Positions 31,105 through 40,050 are shown, counted from the stretch's first letter. The stretch: DNA of 64,000 bases from DASRHY01 sp035650275 (GCA_035650275.1 DASRHY010000077.1:16319-80318), one strand, 5' to 3'. Notes: generated from the letters alone by a model not told the origin. Program-made: numbers and translations.

Positions 31105-31296
31105 ATGCGCAGTATGACCAAGTTCCTGGTAACCCGCCTGATGCGGTCCCGGCCGGCCGAGTCCGAGCGCGGCGACGTGCCCGGCTGGGTGCTGATCACG
31201 CTGATGACGGCGGGCCTGGTCGCGGCGCTGCTCGCGGTGGCCAAGCCGGCGCTGACGGAGATCTTCCAGGATGCGATGGAGCTCGTGAAGCCGTGA
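31105..31296 (+). CDS. small Flp-pilin-like protein lacking the usual Glu+5
   Basis: This is a 63-aa protein (or 60 aa from the ATG at 31114, which has GGAG at 31101-31104). A basic N-terminus and SERGDVPG precede one hydrophobic helix (WVLITLMTAGLVAALLAVA) and a short tail. Size, position and topology match Flp-type pilins or the small DUF4244-like proteins of actinobacterial Tad loci. The Glu five residues after the cleavage Gly is not present. Its stop overlaps the next GTG. Confidence 0.75.
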   Translation: MRSMTKFLVTRLMRSRPAESERGDVPGWVLITLMTAGLVAALLAVAKPALTEIFQDAMELVKP

Positions 31297-31682
31297 CCCG
31301 GACGCTGCACGGGTCGCAGCGTGGCTCGGCGGTCGTCGAGTTCGTGCTGGTGTCGACGATCGTCGTCCCGCTGTTCCTGGGTGTGCTGCAGATCGGGTTC
31401 TACCTTTACGTGCGCAACACGATGGTCGCGGCCGCGTCGGACGGCGCCCGGCTGGCGGCCACCGTGGACCGCGGTCCCGCCGACGGGATCGCCCGGACCG
31501 AGTCGATGATCGGCGAGGCGGTGTCGTCCCGGCTGGTCGAGTCGGTCACCGCCGCGCCGACCGAGATCGATGGCCAGCCGGCCGTCGCGATCGTGGTCGA
31601 CGCGCACATGCCGGTGCTCGGCGTCTGGGGGCCGGCGGTCGACTTCACGGTCCGCGGGCACGGCATCGAGGAGGTGCCGTGA
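31293..31682 (+). CDS. TadE-like minor pilin
   Basis: This 129-aa protein starts at a GTG overlapping the previous stop. The N-terminal prepilin-like signature SQRG|SAVVEF has the conserved Gly before the cut and Glu at +5, then one membrane helix (VLVSTIVVPLFLGVLQIGFYLYV) and an extracytoplasmic domain. TadE pseudopilins prime pilus assembly. It forms a coupled run with the two genes downstream. Confidence 0.87.
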   Translation: MTRTLHGSQRGSAVVEFVLVSTIVVPLFLGVLQIGFYLYVRNTMVAAASDGARLAATVDRGPADGIARTESMIGEAVSSRLVESVTAAPTEIDGQPAVAIVVDAHMPVLGVWGPAVDFTVRGHGIEEVP

Positions 31683-32119
31683 GCCGGAGCCGGGACGAGC
31701 GTGGCAACGCGGTCGTCGAGTTCTCCTGGCTGGCGATCCTGCTCCTGCTGCCGCTGCTCTACGTCATGCTGACCGTGTTCGATGTGCAGCGCACCGCGTA
31801 CGGCGCGACCGCCGCGACCCATGCCGCCGGCCGTGCGTTCATGCTCGTGCAGGAAGGCGAGGGCGAGGACGTCGCCCGGGCCCGCGCCTTCGAAGCCGCC
31901 CGGGTGGCGATGCTCGACCAGGGCGTCGAGCTGGACCCGTCCGAGCTGGATGTCAGCTGCGACCCGGCCTGCCTGGAGCCGGACTCGACGGTGACCGTCC
32001 GGCTGCGCACCCAGGTTCCGCTGCCGCTGGTCCCCGACCTCGTCGGCGACCACCGCCCGTCGGTACGCGTCGACGCCGCGCACACCGAGACCTACTGCCA
32101 GTTCTGCGAGGCCCGGTGA
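31679..32119 (+). CDS. second TadE-like minor pilin
   Basis: This 146-aa protein starts at a GTG overlapping the previous stop. The signature DERG|NAVVEF again has Gly and Glu+5, followed by one membrane helix. The outer domain contains a Cys pair (VSCDPACLEP), and a CQFC lies at the C-terminus, so disulfides are possible. It is the duplicated partner of the gene upstream. Confidence 0.85.
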   Translation: MSRSRDERGNAVVEFSWLAILLLLPLLYVMLTVFDVQRTAYGATAATHAAGRAFMLVQEGEGEDVARARAFEAARVAMLDQGVELDPSELDVSCDPACLEPDSTVTVRLRTQVPLPLVPDLVGDHRPSVRVDAAHTETYCQFCEAR

Positions 32120-32541
32120 GGCGCGTTCCCAGCGACCGTGGCCAGCTCACGGTTCTGATGCTCGGCTTCGCAATCGTCGTACTGCTGCTGCTCGTCGTGG
32201 TCGTGGACGTCTCGAAGGCATTCCTGGTACGACGCGACCTGGCGCAGCTGGCCGACGGCGCGGCACTGGCCGGCACCCGCGGCGTGTCCGACTCGGTCGC
32301 CGCAGGCTCCGGCGAAGCGCGGATCGAGCTGGACGGGGCGCGTGCTGAGCAGGAGGTCGCCCAGTACCTGGCGGCGACCGGCAACGGGGGCTACGGCAAC
32401 CTCGCCTGGACGATCGCGGTGCAGGCCGACGAGGTCGTCGTCCACCTCGAAGCCGTCATCGCCCTGCCGCTGACGTTCCCAGGCACGAGTGGCGCGATCA
32501 CGGTCGGCGCCGACGGCTCGTCCCAGCTCAGGCGGCGCTGA
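32116..32541 (+). CDS. TadG-like pilus protein (Rv3660c-neighbour type)
   Basis: This 141-aa protein starts at a GTG overlapping the previous stop. SDRGQLTVLMLGFAIVVLLL is the TadG-type N-terminal membrane helix, and DLAQLADGAALAGTRG is the conserved element after it. Unlike the two TadE proteins it lacks Glu+5. It is the last gene of the operon. Confidence 0.83.
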   Translation: MRRVPSDRGQLTVLMLGFAIVVLLLLVVVVDVSKAFLVRRDLAQLADGAALAGTRGVSDSVAAGSGEARIELDGARAEQEVAQYLAATGNGGYGNLAWTIAVQADEVVVHLEAVIALPLTFPGTSGAITVGADGSSQLRRR

Positions 32542-32721
32542 CGATTCCGCGGAGTTGCGGCCGGTGCCAGTCGCGCCTGGAGAGTGATGGGTCGGGCGCA
32601 TACCGATTCCGGTAAGACATACCGATGTCGATATGCGACGTGATCACTCCTCCGCGGGTGCGCACGTGCGGAGACCGCGGGATTCGGCCGGACTACAGGC
32701 GGGGGCGTACGCTGTTCGGTT
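32542..32721. other. intergenic region upstream of prfB
   Basis: This 180-bp gap carries the 9-mer CATACCGAT twice (32599-32607 and 32618-32626) and a CGATATG close behind. No clear promoter hexamers or terminator were identified. Confidence 0.4.
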
Positions 32722-33846
32722 GTGGCTGGACCTGACTTCGATGCTGACCTGAAGACTCTCGACGCGACCCTGTCGTCGATCGAGAAGGTGCTCGACCTGC
32801 CCAAGATGCGGGCCGAGATCGCCGAGCTGGGTGAGCAGGTCGCCGCGCCCGACCTGTGGGACGACCAGGCGAACGCGCAGAAGGTGACATCCCGGTTGTC
32901 CGCCCTGCAGTCCGAGCTGGAGCGGGTCACCAGCCTGCGCGGCCGCGTCGACGACCTCGGCGTGATGGTCGAGATGGCCCGCGAGGAGAACGACGCCGAG
33001 ACGCTGGCCGAGACCGAGAAGGAGCTGGCCGACCTCACCAAGGCGATCCAGTCGCTCGAGGTCCGCACCCTGCTGTCCGGCGAGTACGACGAGCGCGAGG
33101 CGCTGGTCACGATCCGGTCCGGCGCCGGCGGTGTCGATGCAGCGGACTTTGCCGAGATGCTGCAGCGGATGTACCTACGCTGGTCCGAGCGGCACGGGTA
33201 CCCGACCGAGGTGTACGACGTGTCGTACGCCGAGGAGGCCGGGCTGAAGTCGACCACGTTCACGGTAAAGGCGCCGTACGCCTATGGGACGTTGAGCGTG
33301 GAATCGGGCACGCACCGGCTGGTGCGGATCTCGCCGTTCGACAACCAGGGGCGGCGGCAGACCTCGTTCAGCGCGGTCGAGGTGGTCCCGGTGCTGGAGC
33401 AGACCGACGAGATCGAGATCCCCGAGGAGGAGCTGCGGATCGACGTGTACCGGTCCAGCGGCCCCGGCGGGCAGAGCGTCAACACCACCGACTCCGCGGT
33501 CCGGATCACGCACATCCCGACCGGCACCGTGGTGTCCTGCCAGAACGAGAAGTCGCAGCTGCAGAACAAGGCCTCGGCGATGGTGATCCTGAAGGCGAAG
33601 CTGCTGGCCCTCAAGAAGGCCGAGGAGCGTGCAGAGATCGACGCGCTCCGCGGTGACGTCCAGGGTTCGTGGGGCGACCAGATGCGGTCGTACGTGCTGC
33701 ACCCGTACCAGATGGTGAAGGACCTGCGGACGCTGTACGAGTCCGGCAACACCTCCGCGGTGTTCGACGGCGAGATCGACGACTTCATCGAGGCCGGGAT
33801 CCGCTGGCGCCGTACCGGCCAGACCGCCGGCCCCGCCGCCGACTAG
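32722..33846 (+). CDS. prfB: peptide chain release factor 2
   Basis: This 374-aa RF2 recognises UGA/UAA. The stop-codon-recognition tripeptide SPF is at 204-206 and the catalytic GGQ at 249-251, almost exactly where E. coli RF2 has them. The start is a GTG. The reading frame is continuous, so the autoregulatory +1 frameshift site found in many bacterial prfB genes is absent. Confidence 0.97.
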   Translation: MAGPDFDADLKTLDATLSSIEKVLDLPKMRAEIAELGEQVAAPDLWDDQANAQKVTSRLSALQSELERVTSLRGRVDDLGVMVEMAREENDAETLAETEKELADLTKAIQSLEVRTLLSGEYDEREALVTIRSGAGGVDAADFAEMLQRMYLRWSERHGYPTEVYDVSYAEEAGLKSTTFTVKAPYAYGTLSVESGTHRLVRISPFDNQGRRQTSFSAVEVVPVLEQTDEIEIPEEELRIDVYRSSGPGGQSVNTTDSAVRITHIPTGTVVSCQNEKSQLQNKASAMVILKAKLLALKKAEERAEIDALRGDVQGSWGDQMRSYVLHPYQMVKDLRTLYESGNTSAVFDGEIDDFIEAGIRWRRTGQTAGPAAD

Positions 33847-33874
33847 CCGGCCCCGGCGCATCACCGGCGCGACC

Positions 33875-35299
33875 TCAGCTTGTCGTCAGCCGGCGGCTGA
33901 ACAGCGCCAGACCGACCGACACCACCGCGATACCGACCTCGACCGTGACCAGCGCGTCCGCGGCGCCCCAGCGCGAAACCATCGACAGGTACGCCGTGCC
34001 GATGGTCGCGGCACCGAGTGCCAGGCAGGTCTGCTGGGTGGTGATCAGCACGCCGCTGCCCAGCCCGGCCTGCTGCACCGGCACCTGCCGCATCACGACG
34101 CCGAACATCGGCATCATCACGAAGCCGCCGCCCAGACCGGCGATCAGCATGCCCGGCGCCAGCACCAGTGCGTCGATGTCCGGCCAGGCCCAGTAGGTCG
34201 TTGCCGCGAGCACCAGGTAGCCGGCGGTCTGGATCAGTGCGCCGCGGGTGATGATCCCGGCGCCCCAGCGGGACTCGAGCCGCGGGCCGACGATCGACGC
34301 GACCAGGAACGCCATACCCATCGGCAGGATCGACAGCCCGCCCTGCAGCGCGGTCAGCCCGGCGCCGACCTGGGTCGCCAGCGCGAACGCGAACATGAAC
34401 CCGCTGAACGTGGTGAAGAACAGCACCGCGATCCCGAGCCCGATCCGCATCCCGCGCAGTCGCAGCACCGATGGCGGTACCAGTGGGGCCCGCTCGGACC
34501 GCTCCGCCCGGGACTGGTGCCGGCCGAGCACCAGCCCGACCGGCAGCACCGCGGCCAGCAGGATCCAGGTCCACAACGGCCAGCCCAGCGGGCGGCCCTC
34601 GGTCAGCGGCAGCAGCAGTACGACGAGCGCGGTGGCCAGTAGCGCCGCGCCGGTCAGGTCGAGTGGTAGCCGGTGCGTCGCCCGGGTCTCCGGCAGCAGC
34701 CGCCACGCGGCCACGACGGTGAGCACGCCGAGTGGCACGTTGAGCAAGAACACCGCGCGCCAGCCGGTACCGGCCACGTCCGCGTCGACCAGCGCGCCGC
34801 CGAGGATCTGGCCGAGCGCGGCCGCGACGCCACCGCTCGCGCCGAACAGGCCGATCGCCCGGGCCCGGCTCTCGCCGGTCAGGGTCGCGGCGATGGTGGC
34901 CATCACCTGCGGCATCATCAGCGCGGCCGCGGCACCTTGCGCGACCCGGGCGGCGAGCAGCAGCTCGATGTTCGGCGCAAGGGCGCACAGCAGCGAGGTG
35001 AGCGTGAAGGCGGCCATCCCGGTGATGAACAACCGCCGCCGGCCGAACGCGTCGCCGAGCCGGCCGCCGACCACGACCAGCGTGGCGTTGGCGATGCCGT
35101 AGCTGGCGATGACCAGCTGCAGCGCGCCCTCGGAGGCGTGCAGGTCGGCACCGATGGCGGGCAGGGCGACGTTGAGGATGAAGAAGGACAGCACCGGCAG
35201 GAAGCCGCCCGCGATCAGTGTGAGCAGGGCGACCGTGCCGAAGCGCTCCGCCCGGGCGGGCGTGGCGGCTCGCGGTGCCGCGGCAGTCAGTTCGGTCAT
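33875..35299 (-). CDS. MFS drug-resistance transporter, DHA2 family
   Basis: This 474-aa multi-pass membrane protein has the size and hydrophobic pattern of 14-segment DHA2 exporters. Motif A appears as GGRLGDAFGRRRLF near residue 80 and motif C as GASGGVAAALGQILGGALVD near 155. The divergent XRE-type regulator at 35413 is its likely controller. The substrate is unknown. Confidence 0.9.
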   Translation of the reverse strand: MTELTAAAPRAATPARAERFGTVALLTLIAGGFLPVLSFFILNVALPAIGADLHASEGALQLVIASYGIANATLVVVGGRLGDAFGRRRLFITGMAAFTLTSLLCALAPNIELLLAARVAQGAAAALMMPQVMATIAATLTGESRARAIGLFGASGGVAAALGQILGGALVDADVAGTGWRAVFLLNVPLGVLTVVAAWRLLPETRATHRLPLDLTGAALLATALVVLLLPLTEGRPLGWPLWTWILLAAVLPVGLVLGRHQSRAERSERAPLVPPSVLRLRGMRIGLGIAVLFFTTFSGFMFAFALATQVGAGLTALQGGLSILPMGMAFLVASIVGPRLESRWGAGIITRGALIQTAGYLVLAATTYWAWPDIDALVLAPGMLIAGLGGGFVMMPMFGVVMRQVPVQQAGLGSGVLITTQQTCLALGAATIGTAYLSMVSRWGAADALVTVEVGIAVVSVGLALFSRRLTTS

Positions 35300-35412
35300 G
35301 GCATCCAGGGTGTGGGTAGTGTCAGCCGGGTAGTGAGAGCCTGTTTATCCTGGTATCAGCAGCACCCGGCACCACCCTTCTACGGGCGCGCGCGAGCGGC
35401 CACCATGGGGAG

Positions 35413-36279
35413 ATGACCAGCACGGCGCTTCGACCCGCACCGAGCCAAGCACGGGCCACCGACAGTTCGGCGACGCGTCGTACCGAGCTGGCGTCCTTCC
35501 TGCGCAGCAGGCGGGAGCGGATCCGGCCCGAGGAGGTCGGCTTCGCGCCCGGCGGCCGGCGTCGTACGCCGGGCCTGCGCCGCGAGGAGGTCGCCCAGCT
35601 CGCCGGCGTCGGGGTCACCTGGTACACCTGGCTCGAGCAGGGCCGCGACATCAACGTCTCCGAGCAGGTGCTGGACGCGGTCGCCCGGACGCTACGGCTG
35701 GACCGGGTCGAGCGCAGCCACCTCTACACGCTGGCCGGCGTACCGGTCACGCCCGGCACGATGAACTGCTCCGCGCTGACGCCGAACACGCAGCGGATCC
35801 TGGACCAGCTCTCGCCGTTCCCCGCCTCCGCGCTGACCAAGCGGTACGACGTGCTGGCGTCCAACGACGCGTACCGCAAGGTGATCCTCGACTTGGACAA
35901 GGTGCCGGTGGAGGAGCACAACATCTTGTGGCTCGCGTTCACCTACCCGGGCTGGGAGTGCGTCTTCCTGGACGAGGACGACCTTCACGCGGCCCTGGTC
36001 GCCGGGTACCGCGCCGGCTTGGCCGAGCACATCGGCGAGCCGGCCTGGCGGGACCTGACCGACAAGCTGCTTGTGGCGTCCCCGCGATTCGCCGAGCTGT
36101 GGTCACGGCACGACGTGGCCGGCCCCGGCACCCGGATCAAGCTGGTCGACAATCCCGCGGTCGGCCTGCTCCGCCTGGAGCCGTCAAACCTGTGGGTCGG
36201 CCAGAACGCCGACATCCGGATCGCCATCTACGCCCCCGCCGACGACGACACCGCCCGCAAGCTCAAGACCCTCGTGTAG
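35413..36279 (+). CDS. XRE-family regulator with MmyB-like ligand domain
   Basis: This 288-aa protein has an N-terminal HTH (TPGLRREEVAQLAGVGVTWYTWLEQG, around residues 52-77) followed by the MmyB-like ligand-binding domain common in actinobacteria. It is divergent from the DHA2 exporter with 113 bp between them. The regulator and transporter pair is a typical arrangement for inducible efflux. It ends 1 bp from the convergent LysR gene. Confidence 0.9.
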   Translation: MTSTALRPAPSQARATDSSATRRTELASFLRSRRERIRPEEVGFAPGGRRRTPGLRREEVAQLAGVGVTWYTWLEQGRDINVSEQVLDAVARTLRLDRVERSHLYTLAGVPVTPGTMNCSALTPNTQRILDQLSPFPASALTKRYDVLASNDAYRKVILDLDKVPVEEHNILWLAFTYPGWECVFLDEDDLHAALVAGYRAGLAEHIGEPAWRDLTDKLLVASPRFAELWSRHDVAGPGTRIKLVDNPAVGLLRLEPSNLWVGQNADIRIAIYAPADDDTARKLKTLV

Positions 36280-36280
36280 T

Positions 36281-37189
36281 TCAGGTGGTATCGCGCTCGC
36301 GCCAGCCCGATCGCAGCGCATCGACCGTGACGGCGACCGCCGGTCGCCGGGCGGTCAGGGTGCGCCAGACCGCGAACAGCCGCCGGCTCGGCGCGGGTTG
36401 CAGCGGCACCGCGACCACCGACTCCGGCAGCGGGCCGCGGCCGAGCCGCGGGATCAGCGCGATACCGATGCCGTGGGCAAGCATCGCGAGCTGGGTCTGG
36501 TACTCGGCGACGGAGTACGCGACCCGCGGCTCGAAACCGGCCTTGCGCATCGTGCGGACCAGCCAGTCGTGGCAGATCGAGCCCTCCGGCTGGCAGATCC
36601 AGCGCTCGTCCGCGAGGTCGGCGGGACGCAGGAACTCCTTGTCCGCAAGGGGATGCGCGGCAGGCAGGATGATGTCGGCCAGGTCGGTACCGAGCTTCAC
36701 CCGGGACAGTTCCTCGGGCAGCGCGAGCGGTGTGTTGTGCCAGTCGTGCACCACGCCGACGGCCAGCTCACCTCGGGCGACGGCGGCCACCGTGTCGGGC
36801 GGGTCCAGCTCGGCCACGTCGACGCTGAGCGCCGGGTGCTCGGCCTGCAGCCGGGCCAGCACCGGCGGCAGCAGGCCTCTCGCCGCGGTCGGGAACGCTG
36901 CCAGCCGCAGCTCGCCGATCACTGCTCCGCGCTGCTCCTCCAGGGCCAGCTCGGCCTCCTCGACCAGCCCGAGCACCTGACTCGCGGTGGCGGCGAGCAG
37001 TTGCGCGGCGTCGGTGAGGACGACACCACGTCCGCGCCGCTCGAGCAGCGGAGTCCGGGTCTCACGCTCGAGCTTGGCGAGCTGCTGGGACACCGCCGAT
37101 GGTGTGTACCCGAGCGCCGCCGCCGCCGCACCCACAGAGCCGTACGTCGCGACGGCGTGCAGGGCGCGCAGCCGACCCAGATCAAGCAT
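36281..37189 (-). CDS. LysR-family transcriptional regulator
   Basis: This 302-aa protein has N-terminal wHTH (VATYGSVGAAAAALGYTPSAVSQQLAKLE) and an effector domain with ISYxxAxxxLxxxGxGIALIPR-like features (AMLAHGIGIALIPRLG). It is divergent from the EamA transporter at 37263. An inverted repeat TGTAG-N5-CTACA (37189-37203) overlaps its start codon and may be the autoregulatory site. Confidence 0.9.
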   Translation of the reverse strand: MLDLGRLRALHAVATYGSVGAAAAALGYTPSAVSQQLAKLERETRTPLLERRGRGVVLTDAAQLLAATASQVLGLVEEAELALEEQRGAVIGELRLAAFPTAARGLLPPVLARLQAEHPALSVDVAELDPPDTVAAVARGELAVGVVHDWHNTPLALPEELSRVKLGTDLADIILPAAHPLADKEFLRPADLADERWICQPEGSICHDWLVRTMRKAGFEPRVAYSVAEYQTQLAMLAHGIGIALIPRLGRGPLPESVVAVPLQPAPSRRLFAVWRTLTARRPAVAVTVDALRSGWRERDTT

Positions 37190-37203
37190 GTAGCACTCCT
37201 ACA
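37189..37203. promoter_or_regulatory. LysR-type inverted repeat TGTAG-N5-CTACA
   Basis: This is a 15-bp dyad with the T-N11-A layout of LysR-family boxes. It overlaps the first base of the LysR start codon, within the 73-bp divergent promoter region. A related half-site ATGTAGCA follows at about 37211. Confidence 0.4.
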
Positions 37204-37262
37204 ATGAACGATGTAGCAATCCGTGCTGGTCCTTAACAATACTGCCTCGCACACTGGCCATC

Positions 37263-38168
37263 GTGAGCCCACGTGATCTCGCCCTGGCCGTCGCGGTCGC
37301 CGTCGTCTGGGGCGTCAACTTCGTCGTCATCGAGGTCGGTCTGGAAGGCGTACCACCGCTCCTGTTGTCAGCCATGCGGTTCGCGGTCGCCGCGGTACCG
37401 GCGATCCTGCTGCTCGGCCCGCCGCGGGTGCCGTGGCGGTACGTCGTGGCCGTCGGGCTGATCCTCGGCGTGGCCAAGTTCGGCCTGCTGTTCGTCGGCA
37501 TGGACCGCGGGATGCCGGCCGGGCTGTCGTCGCTCGTGCTGCAGAGCCAGGTGGTGTTCACGCTGCTGTTCGCCGTCGTGCTGCTGAAGGAGCGGCCGCG
37601 ACCGGCACAGCTTGCCGGGATCGCGACCGCGTGTGCGGGCATGGTGCTGATCGCCGCCGACAAGGGGTTGAGCAGTCCGCTCGGCGCGTTCGGGCTGGTG
37701 ATCGCGGCCGGTGCCTGCTGGGGCCTGTCGAACATCGTTACCCGGCACGCTCGGCCGCCGGACACGCTGCGGTTCATGGTCTGGGTCAGCGCGGTCGCCG
37801 TACTGCCGCTGCTTGTGCTGTCGCTGATTCTCGAGGGACCGCGAGCCGACCTGGACGCGCTGCGGCACCTGAGCTGGACCGGTGTCGGTGCGGTCGGCTA
37901 CCTGGCCTGGGCGACGACGCTGTTCGGCTTCGGGGTATGGGGCTACCTGCTGCGCCGGTACGACGCGAGCACGGTCGCGCCGTTCTCGCTGCTCGTCCCG
38001 GTGGTCGGGATGGGAGCGGCCTGGCTGCTGCGTGGCGAGACCGTGACGCCGCTGCGGGCCGCGGCCGCCGTACTGGTGATCGCCGGGATGGCCGGCACCG
38101 TGCTGCGGCGGCGCCCACCCGCCAAGCCGTCGAGGCCGGTCGAGGAGCGCGAACCGGTCTACTCGTAG
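37263..38168 (+). CDS. EamA/DMT-family transporter
   Basis: This 301-aa membrane protein has two EamA repeats (residues about 5-140 and 150-285). The first begins VWGVNFVVIEVGLEGVPPLLL, and ERPRPAQLAGIATACAGMVLI closes repeat 1. The start is GTG. Paired with the divergent LysR it is probably an amino-acid or metabolite exporter (YdeD/EamA-like). The substrate is inferred only at family level. Confidence 0.88.
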   Translation: MSPRDLALAVAVAVVWGVNFVVIEVGLEGVPPLLLSAMRFAVAAVPAILLLGPPRVPWRYVVAVGLILGVAKFGLLFVGMDRGMPAGLSSLVLQSQVVFTLLFAVVLLKERPRPAQLAGIATACAGMVLIAADKGLSSPLGAFGLVIAAGACWGLSNIVTRHARPPDTLRFMVWVSAVAVLPLLVLSLILEGPRADLDALRHLSWTGVGAVGYLAWATTLFGFGVWGYLLRRYDASTVAPFSLLVPVVGMGAAWLLRGETVTPLRAAAAVLVIAGMAGTVLRRRPPAKPSRPVEEREPVYS

Positions 38169-38249
38169 GGGTTGGCGGGCGCGGCGAGGGCGGGTTCGAC
38201 TCCACGCCGTGCGGCCGATCACGAGCGACCGGCGTGGCAGGGTTGGCCT

Positions 38250-39425
38250 ATGAACGATGACGTCGTACGGAGTGTGACTGGGCTGACCACGCGGTGGCTG
38301 CGGGAGGCGCCGGCTGGGAACTCTGTGCTGTCCGGGCTGGGGTTATGGCCGTTGCTGGCGATCCTTGCGACCGCCGCGGACGAGCCGGGCCGGTCCGAGT
38401 TGTCGGCGTCGATCGGACGGGACGCGGAGGGCTCGGCTCAGGAGGCGGCCCGGCTGATCGAGACGCTGGACACATCGCATGATCTGCGGGCCGCGCTGGG
38501 GGTCTGGGTGCGGGACGATCTCAAGCTGGCCGATTCGTTCGACTCGGTGATGCCGGCCCCGCTCCGCGGCACGCTTACTGGGGACGGCGCCCGGGACAAG
38601 GCGATGCTCGACGCCTGGGTCGCCGAGCACACCGGCGGGTTGATCCAGCGGATGCCGCTCGAGGTCACGCCGGATCTGGTCCTCGCGCTCGCCTCGGCAC
38701 TCTCGTTGCGGACCACGTGGGCGAAGCCGTTCGAAGAGCAGCGCCGCCGGCTGCACGACGGGCCGTGGCAGGGCCAGTGGCGCTGGCTGACGCGGACCGA
38801 CGCCGAGCCCGCAACGATCAGCCTGTACGACGACACGCCCGCCGGCTCGCTCGTCACCGCCACGGTGGCGGGCGATGCCGACGTCGACGTCGTACTCGGG
38901 CTGGCAGCGCCGGAGGCGGCGGCGCGGGACGTCGTACCCGCGCTGGTGGAGTCGCTCGCGCGGGCCGGTACGGTCGGCGAGGACTTGCTGCGGACGGCCG
39001 ATACAGGGGCCGAGCCGGGTCCGGGACTGCGGGTCGCGACGACCACGGCGCGGAAGCCGGACGTCCAGCTGTCGTTGCCGCCGTTCGAGGTGCGATCCGA
39101 GCACGACCTGCTCGAGCACGCTGAGTTGTTCGGGCTCACCACGGTCAGCTCCACGCCGCAGGGTCGTGGGCATTTCAGCGCGATCAGTCCCGAGCTGCTG
39201 AAGGTGTCGCAGGCCAAGCAGTCGGTGTTCGCGCGGTTCTTCGCGACCGGGTTCGAGGCGGCCGCGGTGACCGCGATCGGGATGACCCGGATGGCGATGC
39301 CGACGCAACAGGCCAAGCGGCTCCGGCTGGACCTCGACCGCCCGTTCGCATTCGCGGCCGTCCACCGGGCCACCCGCCTGCCGATCGTCGCCGGCTGGAT
39401 CGCCGAGCCGACTATAAGGGTTTGA
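38250..39425 (+). CDS. serpin-family protein
   Basis: This is a 391-aa protein, the size of a serpin core. Serpin landmarks are the DAWVAEHTGGLI helix (W123), ALSLRTTWAKPF, the reactive-loop hinge-like region FATGFEAAAVTAIGM near residues 330-345, and the C-terminal DRPFAFAAVHRATRLPIVAGW. There is no signal peptide, so it should act in the cytoplasm. Small residues (EAAAVTA) in the hinge suggest an inhibitory type. The target protease cannot be told from sequence. Its stop lies in the left arm of an inverted repeat. Confidence 0.85.
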   Translation: MNDDVVRSVTGLTTRWLREAPAGNSVLSGLGLWPLLAILATAADEPGRSELSASIGRDAEGSAQEAARLIETLDTSHDLRAALGVWVRDDLKLADSFDSVMPAPLRGTLTGDGARDKAMLDAWVAEHTGGLIQRMPLEVTPDLVLALASALSLRTTWAKPFEEQRRRLHDGPWQGQWRWLTRTDAEPATISLYDDTPAGSLVTATVAGDADVDVVLGLAAPEAAARDVVPALVESLARAGTVGEDLLRTADTGAEPGPGLRVATTTARKPDVQLSLPPFEVRSEHDLLEHAELFGLTTVSSTPQGRGHFSAISPELLKVSQAKQSVFARFFATGFEAAAVTAIGMTRMAMPTQQAKRLRLDLDRPFAFAAVHRATRLPIVAGWIAEPTIRV

Positions 39426-39502
39426 TTGGACCCGAGTTTCAGCCGCAGGCCCGCCAGCGTGCATCGGCAGCGTCCGGTGGGCTGAAACTTGGGTCCAATC
39501 AA
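39422..39502. repeat. inverted repeat supplying stop codons to two convergent genes
   Basis: The left arm 39422-39444 and right arm 39480-39502 are 23 bp each with one mismatch, enclosing a 35-bp loop. Each arm begins TTGATTGG in its own reading direction. The TGA inside it is the stop codon of the serpin gene (plus) and of the TetR gene (minus). The structure would terminate transcription from both sides. Confidence 0.8.
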
Positions 39503-40050
39503 CCCGGAAGAGTTACCAGCCGGGCGAGCAGGGCGGCGGCCTCGTCGACGGCGGCGCGGTCGCCGGTGGCGAGCAGGTCGAACAGCAGCCCGCGGGCCGC
39601 GCCGAGCCCGAGCCGTGCGTACACCGGCGCCTCGTCCGGCGGGACACCTGCGCGCATGTACAGCTCCGTCAGCGGTTCGAGCCACAGCGACACCAGCGAG
39701 TCCCGCAGCGGCGCCGTGTACGGCTTGTCCTGCATCGCCAGCGCGGACAGCTCGAAGAACAGCCGCCCGTGCGTCATCGTCGCGTCGACGACCCGGTGCC
39801 AGAAACGCCAGGACTGCTCGGCCGGTGACAGCGACGCGTCCGCGAGCAGCGCGTCGAGCGTGTCCCGCTGCTGCTGCTCGACCGCGCGGACCACCTCGGC
39901 GAGCAGTCCGTCGCGGGAGCCGAAGTGGTAGATCAGCATCCGGTGGCTGGTGCCGAGTGCCGTGGCGAGGGCGCGCAGGCTGTGGTCGCCGACGCCGTGC
40001 GTGGCGAAGTGGTCGACCGCGGCCGCCAGCAGTCGCTCGCGCGGGGTCAC
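39499..40050 (-). CDS. TetR-family transcriptional regulator
   Basis: This 183-aa protein has HTH SLRALATALGTSHRMLIYHFGSRDGLL around residues 23-49 and a short ligand-binding domain. The start is a GTG at 40050 that overlaps the SRPBCC gene stop by 4 bp (GTGA), so it is the second gene of a two-gene operon. A palindrome at 40469 in front of that operon is the probable autoregulatory operator. Confidence 0.88.
   Translation of the reverse strand: MTPRERLLAAAVDHFATHGVGDHSLRALATALGTSHRMLIYHFGSRDGLLAEVVRAVEQQQRDTLDALLADASLSPAEQSWRFWHRVVDATMTHGRLFFELSALAMQDKPYTAPLRDSLVSLWLEPLTELYMRAGVPPDEAPVYARLGLGAARGLLFDLLATGDRAAVDEAAALLARLVTLPG

Noticed and set aside
32722..32830. Programmed +1 frameshift in prfB
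   Set aside because: The frame is continuous through the region and no in-frame UGA is present, so normal translation gives full-length RF2.
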